Source: Isosphaeraceae bacterium EP7 (GTDB lineage: Bacteria > Planctomycetota > Planctomycetia > Isosphaerales > Isosphaeraceae). From it: DNA of 64,000 bases. Location: the NCBI GenBank assembly GCA_038400315.1, contig CP151667.1, positions 4,723,174-4,787,173 of the forward strand, written 5' to 3'. The notes beneath the pieces were generated by a model that saw nothing but the letters and a program-made list of their open reading frames with translations, made no database searches and was not told the DNA's origin. Of this stretch, positions 18,602-26,528 are shown in pieces; positions within the stretch are counted from its first letter, which is position 1, and each line of letters starts with the position of its first letter. A program made the position numbers and the translations under genes.

Positions 18602-19594
18602 ATGGAACAGATCGACAGTCAGCCCAGGCCACAAACGATCGTCATCGACCGGAAGGAGCGGCGGATCCCTCGGATGCTCTTGCTCCTCCTTGGCGGCTCC
18701 ATTTTCGCCAACATGACGATGTGCGCACGCACCGTCGCGCCCGGAATAGGCGGGCTCGACGAGCGTTACGTCGCCGGATCATCCGGGCTGGCCGACCCCG
18801 AGATCGCAATCGTCGAGATCAAGGGGGCAATCGTCGACTCCGAGGTCGAGTACGTCCTCAAGCAGATTCGCCAGGCCCGCGAAGACACCCAGGTCAAGGC
18901 CGTCGTCCTCCGGGTCGACTCCCCCGGCGGCACCGTGGGCGGCTCCGACCAGATCTGGCGCGAGCTGGAAACCCTGAGGACCCGCGGCAAGCCGGTCATC
19001 GCCTCGTTCGGCGGGATGGCCGCCTCGGGTGGCTACTATGTCTCGGCCAATACCGACCTGATCGTTGCCGAGCCGACGACCCTCACCGGCTCGATCGGGG
19101 TCAAACTGGAACTACTCCAGGTCTCCGACCTGATGAAGAAGGTGGGCGTCTCCAGCGAGTCCATCACTACGGGCGCGTTCAAGGACACCGGTTCGATGTA
19201 TCGGCCGATGACCGAGGAGGAACGCTCTCGATGGAAGGTCGTCATCGATGACGCCTACAACCGGTTCCTCAGGATCGTGGCCCAGGGGCGCAAGCTGCCG
19301 CTGAAGGACGCCAGGGCGCTGGCCGATGGAAAGGTCTACACCGCCAAGGAGGCGCTCGACGCGAAGCTGATCGACCGGATCGGTTACCTCGACGACGCCA
19401 TCGCACTGGTGCAGACCAAGGCAGGCCTGGTCTCCGCCCGCATCATCCGCTACGCCAAGCCGATGAGCCTCAGCGACGCGATCAGCTCGCTCGGGGCCTC
19501 AAGCAGCGCAGGCGGGGCGGGGCTCCGAGTCGACATCAGCTTCGACTCCCTCCTCAAGCTCAGAGGCCCGCAGCTCCTCTTCATGCTCGACTGA
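18602..19594 (+). CDS. sppA: Signal peptide peptidase SppA, short form (S49)
   Basis: A 330-residue membrane-anchored serine peptidase that cleaves leftover signal peptides. A hydrophobic segment (MLLLLLGGSIFA) near residue 25-40 gives the anchor. The Ser/Lys dyad of the short SppA form is visible: S142 in MAASGGYYVS and K194 in TGAFKDTGSM, 52 residues apart as in Bacillus SppA. RVDSPGGTVGGSD and LTGSIGVKL are further family blocks. ATG 18602 gives a normal-length cytoplasmic tail; an ATG-free extension to 18548 is possible but unneeded. It is followed by a strong bidirectional hairpin. Confidence 0.92.
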   Translation: MEQIDSQPRPQTIVIDRKERRIPRMLLLLLGGSIFANMTMCARTVAPGIGGLDERYVAGSSGLADPEIAIVEIKGAIVDSEVEYVLKQIRQAREDTQVKAVVLRVDSPGGTVGGSDQIWRELETLRTRGKPVIASFGGMAASGGYYVSANTDLIVAEPTTLTGSIGVKLELLQVSDLMKKVGVSSESITTGAFKDTGSMYRPMTEEERSRWKVVIDDAYNRFLRIVAQGRKLPLKDARALADGKVYTAKEALDAKLIDRIGYLDDAIALVQTKAGLVSARIIRYAKPMSLSDAISSLGASSSAGGAGLRVDISFDSLLKLRGPQLLFMLD

Positions 19595-19601
19595 GACCGA
19601 C

Positions 19602-19645
19602 GGATCGGGCCCATCGCCGCTCGGGCACGCCGATGGGCCCGATCC
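19602..19645. terminator. Bidirectional terminator between sppA and the anti-sigma gene
   Basis: A perfect 15-bp stem (GGATCGGGCCCATCG at 19602-19616 and its complement at 19631-19645) with a 14-base loop lies between two convergent genes, 7 bases after the sppA stop and 5 bases before the anti-sigma stop. Confidence 0.75.
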
Positions 19646-19650
19646 ATTCG

Positions 19651-20682
19651 TCAAGGCTTCCTGATCCGCAGCAGGAGTGTCAAAGGCTGCTTCGGATCGA
19701 GGGACTTCACCGCGGCATGCGGGGTGGATTCCGCGAACTCAGGGGCGGGATTTTTCTCGGAGTCGAGCTCGACGAGATTGTTACCTTGATTCGAGCTGGC
19801 CAGGATCGGCCGGTCGGCTTGTTGCGGATGCTGGACCGGGTTGAGGGGGGTGCCGGCGACGAGTTGGAGCCCGGCCGCGTCGCCCAGGGGATAGAGCGTT
19901 GGTCCGCCCGCGATCGACTCGATTTCGCCGACTTTGCCCGCCGGGAATGCCTTGCGGATGAGGTCGTGTAAATGGCCCAGCTCGCAGGGCCTGAGCACGA
20001 CGGCGAAGGAATCGTCGTCGGCCTCCGACCCGGGCAGCCGCGTCTCCCCGAGGTGGGCGAAAGTCGGATCTTTGCGGGCCGTCGTCCGGAGAATCTCCAC
20101 GATGAGGTCCGAGGGCTGCGTCGCCGGGCTGGCTTTCACGACGAGCTGGCGAATATCCTGCCCATCCAGCCAGTGGCGCACCTGGACTCGCTCGGTCTCG
20201 AGATCGAGATCGTTGGCGGGTCGGGCCGAGTTCAAGACGGGGAGGATCGCCGAACTCGGGCCGGCATTCGCGAGAACCGGCTCACCACGAAGGGTCTCGG
20301 GTCCGTGCTGGACGAGGTTCGGCCGATTCTCGATCGCGGGATTCCGCGGAAATCGGGGAGGAACATGGAGTGGGTTGGCGAACGCGAGCCAGATCGCGGC
20401 CGCAGCGGCCAGCCCCGAGGCCATCAACGAAACTCGCAACGGCGACCAAACTCGTCGGCGCCGGGTCGTCTGAAGTTCTGACAGGACGTCCCAGGCCAGG
20501 TCGACGCGGGGCATGCCCGGCCGAGGGAGCGACGCGACCGCGTCTCGGACTCGCGTGAGATCGTTGAGAAACTCGACGAGGGCGGGGTCGGCGGCCATCG
20601 ACGGATCGAACGCACCCCGGTCAGCAGGCGAAAGTTCGCCGTCGAGGAAAGCGCTGAGGAGGGGGTCGTCGTCGAATTTCAT
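19651..20682 (-). CDS. Membrane anti-sigma factor (partner of the ECF sigma upstream)
   Basis: A 343-residue protein. The N-terminal ~65 residues (MKFDDDPLLSAFLDGELSPA) have the layout of planctomycete anti-sigma domains but lack the HxxxCxxC zinc motif. A single transmembrane segment follows (VSLMASGLAAAAAIWLAFA, about residues 84-102), and the remaining ~240 residues should lie outside the cytoplasm. That region is not recognised. The gene sits immediately downstream of the ECF sigma gene. ATG 20682 is preferred; an upstream TTG at 20748 would overlap the sigma stop by four bases and would also be consistent with translational coupling. Confidence 0.78.
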   Translation of the reverse strand: MKFDDDPLLSAFLDGELSPADRGAFDPSMAADPALVEFLNDLTRVRDAVASLPRPGMPRVDLAWDVLSELQTTRRRRVWSPLRVSLMASGLAAAAAIWLAFANPLHVPPRFPRNPAIENRPNLVQHGPETLRGEPVLANAGPSSAILPVLNSARPANDLDLETERVQVRHWLDGQDIRQLVVKASPATQPSDLIVEILRTTARKDPTFAHLGETRLPGSEADDDSFAVVLRPCELGHLHDLIRKAFPAGKVGEIESIAGGPTLYPLGDAAGLQLVAGTPLNPVQHPQQADRPILASSNQGNNLVELDSEKNPAPEFAESTPHAAVKSLDPKQPLTLLLRIRKP

Positions 20683-20744
20683 GGTCCGCTCGCTGTCCCA
20701 GAGGTCCGAACGAAACGTTCGACTCTTCGATGCATCTGTCGAGT

Positions 20745-21341
20745 TCAAGGAATTTCGCCGGGGCCCCGTGGGGCCGATTGATCGTCGAGAATCAGATCGC
20801 GGAGACGATCCCTCAGTTCGCAGCGGGCCCGATGCAGCCGGCTTCGGACCGTGCCGACCGGGACATCGAGCATCGAGGCGATCTCTTCGTAACGCAGGCC
20901 ATCGAATTCCTTCATGACCACCACCGCCCGATGATCGGGGGCCAGGGCGTTCAGGGCATTCTGGACTTGAAAGTCGCGCTCGGAGCGATTCAACGCGTCG
21001 GCAGGATCGGAACGCTCCGAGGTGTCGGCCAGGTCGGGGACCAGGGAGACTTCGGATCGGCCAGGCTTGCGTCTCTTACGCCGCTCGCTCAGGGCCAGGT
21101 TGACCATGATCCGGTAGATCCAGGTGTAGAACGAACTGTCACCGTGGAACCGGTCAAGCTTCTGGAACGCACGGAGGAACGCGTCCTGGAGCAGGTCGAG
21201 CGCGTCTTCCGGGCGACCCGTCAATCGCAGGGCGGTCGGATAGAGCCGATCCTGGTAGCGCCGAATCAACCCTCCAAAGGCCTCGGTCCGGCCGGAGCGG
21301 CACGCTTCGATGAGTTGCTGGTCATCATTGCCACCGCTCAT
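20745..21341 (-). CDS. RNA polymerase sigma factor, ECF type
   Basis: A 198-residue ECF sigma factor. Region 2 is seen in FGGLIRRYQDRLYPTALRL and DLLQDAFLRAFQKLDRF with STF-like FYTWIYRIMVNLALS; region 4 is seen in LAPDHRAVVVMKEFDGLRYEEIASML with VPVGTVRSRLHRARCELR, a helix-turn-helix that reads the -35 element. The ATG at 21341 follows AAGGGG. The downstream gene encodes its likely anti-sigma partner, so activity is presumably controlled by release from the membrane. A short inverted repeat (CCAAGA at 21377-21382, TCTTGG at 21388-21393) lies 36 bases upstream of the start and may be part of the control region. Confidence 0.93.
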   Translation of the reverse strand: MSGGNDDQQLIEACRSGRTEAFGGLIRRYQDRLYPTALRLTGRPEDALDLLQDAFLRAFQKLDRFHGDSSFYTWIYRIMVNLALSERRKRRKPGRSEVSLVPDLADTSERSDPADALNRSERDFQVQNALNALAPDHRAVVVMKEFDGLRYEEIASMLDVPVGTVRSRLHRARCELRDRLRDLILDDQSAPRGPGEIP

Positions 21342-21462
21342 CGTACCCCTTGGACGCCCGTAAGTGATCTGCGGTTCCAAGATCTTTTCTTGGCGTTTTG
21401 GGACACGAGTCGAATAGCGATTAATCATCGCGCGAGAGGGAGGCAGACGACGGCTCCCCAGT

Positions 21463-22644
21463 TCAGCCGGCGGATACGACTTCCGGCGTCTGGCGGATCG
21501 CGGGATCGGCCTCGATCCAGTGACCATCGACGCAGGTTGAGACCAGTCGGAACGTGGGGAATGGTCCTCCTTGATCGAGGCGAAACGCGATCAGGTTTGC
21601 CCGCGATCCGGGGGCCATCGGCGTCTCACCCGCCCCGAGCAGATTCGCCGGATTGAGAGTCGCGGTCGTCAGGGCTTCGGCAAGCCCGCAACCGGCCGCT
21701 CGCATCAAGGTGTTGATGCCCTGGTCGAGATCTTGATTCGATCCCGCTAAATAAGGGGTGCCGGCGACGAGGATCTTGCCCGACGGATGGACCTCCCAGT
21801 CGCCATAGACGCCAGCTGGGAGGCCGGCAAGCGGGCTGTGGTCGCTCACCAAGATGGATCGTCGGTGCGTCTTGGCGCGGATCAAGACTTTCAGCGTCGA
21901 ATCATCCAGATGATGGCCGTCGGCGATGAACGACGCCATCAAGGCGTCGGCCGCAGCCTGATGCCAGATCGGGTTGGGGTGGCGACTGATGGGCGTGGCG
22001 ATTCCATTGCCCAGGTGTGTCGAAAGCCTTGCCCCCGCGGCAATGGCGGCCCACAGGGTCGCGGCGTCGGCCGAAGTATGGCCGAGGGCCACGATCACCC
22101 CTGCGGCGTTTGCCCTGGCGATGTACTCGATCGATCCGGAACGCTCTGGCGCGAGAGTGACGATCCGGATTCGGCCATCAGCGGCTTGCTGAAGTTCGGT
22201 GAATTCAGCCCAATCCGGATCACGAATTGCCGATAGCGGGTGGGCTCCACGGTATCCATCGATCTCACTGATCGAGGGACCTTCCAGGTGGATCCCTGCG
22301 ACCATCGCGTCGACAATCGGATCGGCCCGGCAAGCCTCGGCGATGGCCCGGACCCCGCGCAGGGTGTGCTCGGCGGAGGCGGTGATCAGGGTCGGGCATA
22401 GCCGGGCGGTCCCCAGGTGGCGCAGGGCCCGGACAACCTCGATGACCTGATCGGGCGTGATCGTTGGCGAGGAATAGGAGATCCCCCAGCGACCGTTGGT
22501 CTGGAGATCCCAGAATGCGGGACCGATCCAGAGGTCGGCCGGGTCCGGCGAGCCCGGCCCATCCGCGGGTCTGGTCCGACCGATTCTCGATCCGTCAATC
22601 TCGACCTCAACCCAACGACCGGTGTCCCAAGCTCGTGCTCGCAT
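21463..22644 (-). CDS. nagA: N-acetylglucosamine-6-phosphate deacetylase-like amidohydrolase
   Basis: A 393-residue cytoplasmic amidohydrolase. NagA blocks are present: the metal-binding Glu in GIHLEGPSIS, LGHTSADAATL and STHLGNGIA (metal-binding His residues), SDHSPLAG (catalytic Asp) and GAGETPMAPGSRANLIAF at the C-terminus. NagA removes acetate from GlcNAc-6-phosphate during amino-sugar and cell-wall recycling. The N-terminal metal motif is altered (GPAFWDLQTNG instead of a PGFIDxHxHG-type sequence), as in many NagA proteins that bind one metal. ATG 22644 was chosen over upstream in-frame codons. It lies 20 bases downstream of the phosphatidyltransferase gene, so co-transcription is likely, although a link to lipid synthesis is not obvious. 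Confidence 0.82.
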   Translation of the reverse strand: MRARAWDTGRWVEVEIDGSRIGRTRPADGPGSPDPADLWIGPAFWDLQTNGRWGISYSSPTITPDQVIEVVRALRHLGTARLCPTLITASAEHTLRGVRAIAEACRADPIVDAMVAGIHLEGPSISEIDGYRGAHPLSAIRDPDWAEFTELQQAADGRIRIVTLAPERSGSIEYIARANAAGVIVALGHTSADAATLWAAIAAGARLSTHLGNGIATPISRHPNPIWHQAAADALMASFIADGHHLDDSTLKVLIRAKTHRRSILVSDHSPLAGLPAGVYGDWEVHPSGKILVAGTPYLAGSNQDLDQGINTLMRAAGCGLAEALTTATLNPANLLGAGETPMAPGSRANLIAFRLDQGGPFPTFRLVSTCVDGHWIEADPAIRQTPEVVSAG

Positions 22645-22664
22645 GAATAAGGGCGACTCCGAGA

Positions 22665-23450
22665 TCAAGGGGTCGGCGAGAACCAATGCTTCAAGGTGAC
22701 GAGCCAGGAGGCCCCGAGATAGAAGATGACATAGAACAGCGAGACCGCGACCAGCCAGTAGCCGGTCTGCCAAGCGGTTGACTCGGGATTCTCCTGCATC
22801 AGCCAGAAGCCCGGAATCAGGACGGCCGCCCAGACCGCCCCCAACGCGTTGCTCAGGGTATTCAGTCGGCTACGCCTGGACGACGGGTAGAGGTAGAAGC
22901 TGGGAACGAACGTGAGCAGGCCCAGGAAGATCAGCGAAGCGAGCGAGAGCCATGTCGGCGGGCTCAGGGCGTAGATGTAAAAGGCGACTACATTCCAGAG
23001 CGAGGGGAAGCCCAGGAAATAGCCGTCGCTGGTCTTGATCGAAACCTGACAGAAGCCGTAGACGCTGGCCATCAGCGGCAGGAGGAGCCAGGCTTCCTGC
23101 CCATCGGGCAGGGACTTGGCCCGCCAGAGCAGGAGCAAGGGGAGGAAGGTGTAGTTGAGGAAGTCGATGATGTCATCGAGCCGCCGACCGTCGAAGCCGG
23201 GCACGACCTCGCGGATCCTAACCTTGCGGGCGAGGGTGCCGTCGGTGGCGTCGATGAACGTGGCGATGGCCATCAAGGCGAAGGCCCAGCTGAAGTCCGA
23301 AGGAGTTCCTCGGACGATCGCCAGCGCGATGCCGGCGGCTGCGACCAGCCCCAGCGCGGTGTAGCCGTGGACGCACCAGCCCAGGATCGGGCCAATCTTG
23401 CCGAGGGGCGTCTCGTCGGGTGCGACGGGTTCGATGGCGTGGGCCGGCAT
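22665..23450 (-). CDS. CDP-alcohol phosphatidyltransferase, phosphatidylcholine synthase-like
   Basis: A 261-residue integral membrane enzyme with about seven to eight predicted hydrophobic segments. The CDP-alcohol phosphatidyltransferase signature is present as DATDGTLARKV followed by GRRLDDIIDF (the DGxxAR...GxxxDxxxD pattern). The form of this signature with its longer spacer, and the following NYTFLPLLLLW, resemble bacterial Pcs, which joins choline to CDP-diacylglycerol. Length also fits Pcs. Substrate (choline, serine or another alcohol) cannot be proved from sequence, but the phosphoethanolamine methyltransferase and choline-kinase-like genes just upstream support a choline lipid. Confidence 0.82.
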   Translation of the reverse strand: MPAHAIEPVAPDETPLGKIGPILGWCVHGYTALGLVAAAGIALAIVRGTPSDFSWAFALMAIATFIDATDGTLARKVRIREVVPGFDGRRLDDIIDFLNYTFLPLLLLWRAKSLPDGQEAWLLLPLMASVYGFCQVSIKTSDGYFLGFPSLWNVVAFYIYALSPPTWLSLASLIFLGLLTFVPSFYLYPSSRRSRLNTLSNALGAVWAAVLIPGFWLMQENPESTAWQTGYWLVAVSLFYVIFYLGASWLVTLKHWFSPTP

Positions 23451-23492
23451 GGGCGTCGGTCGACCTCGGTTCGTTCGGGGCCTGGGGCGTCA

Positions 23493-23512
23493 GCTCGGGT
23501 TCGTTTCGTATT
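23493..23512. repeat. Single copy of a dispersed short repeat (GGGTTCGTTTCGT type)
   Basis: GCTCGGGTTCGTTTCGTATT lies between the methyltransferase stop and the phosphatidyltransferase start. Nearly the same core occurs three times at 57541-57706. All copies are in the same orientation and upstream of a minus-strand gene. Function unknown. Confidence 0.6.
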
Positions 23513-23575
23513 GAGGCGAATGAGGGCCGCGCCGGGGATTGGGCGCGACCCCATCGTCGATCATAACTCGAATGA

Positions 23576-24385
23576 TCAGGCGGGTTTGTGGGCGACGTAG
23601 ATGCCCCACTTCATGTCGCCGGCCTTGCAGTAGCCGTCCTTGGCGAGCCAGCGCTCGAGCAGGTAGTTCAGGTCCTGCTCGCCGAAGATGGCCAGGAACT
23701 CGTCCCGGTTGTTCTTCAGGCGGTCGGCCTCGCGCTGCATGATTTCGAGGAAAGTCGCGGTGGCGTCCTCGGCGTGGACGTCGACGAAGCCGGCCCCTTC
23801 GAGGAGCTTGCCGTAGCTGGCCGGATCGGTCAGGGAATAGCCGGTCTTCTTGACGTAGGCCTGGAATTCGGCCGAGCCCGCGCCCACGCCCTTGGCATAG
23901 TCGGTGATGACCAGCGTGCCGCCGGGGGCCATCAGGTCGAAGAGCCGCTTGAAGAGCCGGGGCTTGTCCGGGATGTGCATCAGGGCATCGCGGCTCCAGA
24001 TGACGTCGAATGGCTCCTTGAACTCGGTGGTCAGGATGTCGCCAAGAATGGTTGTGACTGAGTCGCCGACGCCCGCCTTGGCGGCGTTCTCATTGGCGAG
24101 CGTGACCATCTCCTCGGCGAGGTCGATGCCGACGACCTTGGCGCCGTAAGTCTTGGCGAGATAGAAGGCTGCGCCACCGATGCCGCTGCCGACGTCGAGG
24201 ATCCGGGCTCCCGGCTTGAGCGCCGCCTTGATCCGGCCGACGAGGTTGTCGGTCGTTTCCTGGCCGCCTGTGCTGATGTAGCCCTCGCCGAAGATCTTCT
24301 CGTAGCGGAGGATGCTCGCCCGGCTGTACTGGCCGTTATTGTCGAACTTCTGGCCCTGCTCGCTCGACGTCGCCGTCGTGGTCAT
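23576..24385 (-). CDS. Phosphoethanolamine N-methyltransferase-like SAM methyltransferase
   Basis: A 269-residue soluble class I SAM methyltransferase. The family-specific start (NGQYSRASILRYEKIFGEGY then ISTGGQE) closely resembles the phosphoethanolamine methyltransferases known from plants, nematodes and Plasmodium. SAM motif I is ILDVGSGIGGAAFY (about residues 58-72), followed by VVGIDLAEEMV, WSRDALMHIPDK and GTLVITDYAKG. Such enzymes convert phosphoethanolamine to phosphocholine in three methylations. ATG 24385 follows AAGG; upstream in-frame codons would overlap the kinase stop and add a sequence that looks non-coding. It lies between the kinase and phosphatidyltransferase genes on the same strand. 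Confidence 0.88.
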   Translation of the reverse strand: MTTTATSSEQGQKFDNNGQYSRASILRYEKIFGEGYISTGGQETTDNLVGRIKAALKPGARILDVGSGIGGAAFYLAKTYGAKVVGIDLAEEMVTLANENAAKAGVGDSVTTILGDILTTEFKEPFDVIWSRDALMHIPDKPRLFKRLFDLMAPGGTLVITDYAKGVGAGSAEFQAYVKKTGYSLTDPASYGKLLEGAGFVDVHAEDATATFLEIMQREADRLKNNRDEFLAIFGEQDLNYLLERWLAKDGYCKAGDMKWGIYVAHKPA

Positions 24386-24570
24386 ATCGGAACCTTGCTT
24401 CTGATGGGGGAACACGGGGACGCATGCGGGCCGGTCGGCCGGGGCCCCGCGGCGGGTCGTCCCCTCGCTTCGGAAGGAACTCGGGACGGAACTCGGATTG
24501 AGATTGTAAGGAAAGCCAACGCCCACGGCCAAGACTTTCGATCGAGGTTTTCGCGGGATCAGGCCGCCCA

Positions 24571-25491
24571 TCAAAGGGCTACGAGCGAGGACATGACTCC
24601 GTCGGCCCGCTCGTCGAGTTGGCGACGGACCCGTCGATAGGCGTCGAAGTTTTCGGTGGCATAGGCCTGATAGTCGAAATCAATCGAAGAGGTCGCCGAC
24701 TGGATGCACGACCAGAGCGCCTCGCGTAGCAACGAGGCGACCTTGAAGATGCGCAACTCGCTCATCAGGTCGATGCTCAGTTCCCGATCACCCAGATAGT
24801 GGGCAAGCAGGGTCTGCTCCTGATCGTCGTCCAGCCTGCAGTTGGCCGAGACTCCCGCCAGGTCGAAGAGCGGGTGGCCGATGCCGGCGTACTCCCAATC
24901 CACCAGCGAAATCCGCTCGCCATCATTGAGTATGTTGGCCGGCAGCAAGTCGTTATGACAGAGCACCGGCGTGAACGGCTGAATGCGGCGGGCGAGGGAT
25001 CGGGCATCGTCCACCAACTCGTCGACGTCATCTGGAAGTGAGGCTTGCAGGACCTTGGCATTCTCGGCGTAGGTGCGGATGGTCTGGAATGAGGAAAAAT
25101 AGAGCATCTCGCCCGAGAGCCCATCCCAGGCATCGTGAAGTTTGCGCAACGTGGCCGCGAGCCTCACCAGGCAGTCAGTCGCTTGCATGGACTCCGCGGT
25201 CATCGTCCGGGCGTCGAGATATCGGGTGACAAGCAATCCCGGCTCGTGGTGGACGATCTCGGGGGCGATTCCCAGGCTCGACGCCGCGGCCTGACAGGCG
25301 ACCTCATTGCGGCGATCGACGCCGAGCAGGGGAAGGTCGGCGCCAGACCTGGCGACGAACTTCCGACCGCTTGCGTCGACGACCAGCTCATTCCGATTGG
25401 TAATCCCGCCTGGCAGGGGATCGATGGCGATCGGCTCACGCCAGATCGGCAGACTCCGCAGGCGGGGGTGATGAGTCTGGTCTGGCGTCAT
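24571..25491 (-). CDS. Choline/ethanolamine kinase-like phosphotransferase
   Basis: A 306-residue kinase of the choline/ethanolamine (LicA)/APH fold. It shows GGITNRNELV at the nucleotide-binding N-lobe, LLGVDRRNEV, the catalytic HND in PVLCHNDLLPANIL, and the metal-binding DWEYAGIGHPLFDLA. This order is characteristic of choline kinases more than of antibiotic kinases. It would phosphorylate choline or ethanolamine in the cytoplasm. The methyltransferase for phosphoethanolamine begins 185 bases downstream. Start choice is uncertain: ATG 25491 leaves a short leader before the kinase fold, while ATG 25542 would add 17 residues. Thiamine kinase or another small-alcohol kinase is the main alternative. 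Confidence 0.82.
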   Translation of the reverse strand: MTPDQTHHPRLRSLPIWREPIAIDPLPGGITNRNELVVDASGRKFVARSGADLPLLGVDRRNEVACQAAASSLGIAPEIVHHEPGLLVTRYLDARTMTAESMQATDCLVRLAATLRKLHDAWDGLSGEMLYFSSFQTIRTYAENAKVLQASLPDDVDELVDDARSLARRIQPFTPVLCHNDLLPANILNDGERISLVDWEYAGIGHPLFDLAGVSANCRLDDDQEQTLLAHYLGDRELSIDLMSELRIFKVASLLREALWSCIQSATSSIDFDYQAYATENFDAYRRVRRQLDERADGVMSSLVAL

Positions 25492-25588
25492 CTTCGGTCG
25501 CAGTAGGTTGGGGCGGGCCGATCGAGGGGCGGGTCCGGGCATGATAACGGGCGAGAACCCGGGTGGCGAGGGGGCAACTCGTCGCCTC

Positions 25589-26458
25589 TCAGCGACGGGT
25601 GGCGCGGACGACTCGCGGGTGATTGGCGTGGTCGCGGATGGTCGGGGCGAGGTCGAACTCGGGGTGTCCGGAGATCAGGGAACGGACCTCGGCCTCCTGA
25701 GCCGAGCCGATTTCGAGGATCAGGTGGCCGCCCGGCTTGAGCATCGGGATGGCGTCGCGCACGAGGGGCTCGACCACGCGCAGGCCGTCGGGGCCGCCGT
25801 CGAGGGCCAGGTGGGGTTCGTAGTCGCGGACGCCGACCTCGAGCCCGGCCAAATCTCCCGCCTTGATATAGGGGGGATTGGAGATGATCAGGTCGAACGG
25901 GCCGAGGTCTGCCAGTGGCTCCAGCAGGCTGCCCTCGTGGAAGGTCACCTGGTGCTCGAGCACCAGCTCTTTCGCATTGGCGCGGGCGACGGCCAACGCC
26001 TCCGGGCTGAGGTCGACGGCGTGGAACCTGGCCTCGCGGTTCGAGTTCGAGCAAGCCAGGGCCAGGCAGCCGGAGCCGGTGCCGATGTCGGCACACAGGA
26101 CGGGCCCTTTGCCCTTGGTCAGGCCGATGAACTCGACGACCACGAATTCGCTATCAGGCCTGGGGATCAGGACCGCGGGGCTGACCTTCAAGCTCAGGGC
26201 GTAGAACTCTTTATGGCCGGTGAGGTAAGCAACCGGAGACCCCTCCGCTCGCTTGCGAACCAGCTCGCGGAATCGGGTTCGATTGGCTTCGTTCGGCTCG
26301 GAGTCGAACTGGGTATAAAGCTTGACCCTGGGCCATCCTTGGACGTGGGCGAGCAGCACCTCGGCGTCGAGCCGGGGGCTTTCCGAGCCCTTCTTCTTGA
26401 GGAAGTCGGCGGTCCAGGTCAGGAGCCGGCCGACGGTCCAGGTTTCGGTGTTGGGCAT
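25589..26458 (-). CDS. prmC: Peptide chain release factor N(5)-glutamine methyltransferase
   Basis: A 289-residue SAM methyltransferase that methylates the glutamine of the GGQ motif in release factors. Diagnostic parts are the N-terminal helical domain (SPRLDAEVLLAHV), VLIPRPDSEF, the SAM loop ADIGTGSGCLALA, and the NPPY active-site motif in DLIISNPPYI. ATG 26458 gives the usual start (MPNTETWTVGRLL). Its target gene prfA lies directly upstream with a 70-base gap on the same strand, the common bacterial arrangement, which strengthens both calls. Confidence 0.96.
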   Translation of the reverse strand: MPNTETWTVGRLLTWTADFLKKKGSESPRLDAEVLLAHVQGWPRVKLYTQFDSEPNEANRTRFRELVRKRAEGSPVAYLTGHKEFYALSLKVSPAVLIPRPDSEFVVVEFIGLTKGKGPVLCADIGTGSGCLALACSNSNREARFHAVDLSPEALAVARANAKELVLEHQVTFHEGSLLEPLADLGPFDLIISNPPYIKAGDLAGLEVGVRDYEPHLALDGGPDGLRVVEPLVRDAIPMLKPGGHLILEIGSAQEAEVRSLISGHPEFDLAPTIRDHANHPRVVRATRR

Positions 26459-26528
26459 GGCGGCTCGCGTCTGGGAGGGACGACACGGAGATAGGGCCGG
26501 CCGGATGAGGAACATCGTGTCAGACGTG

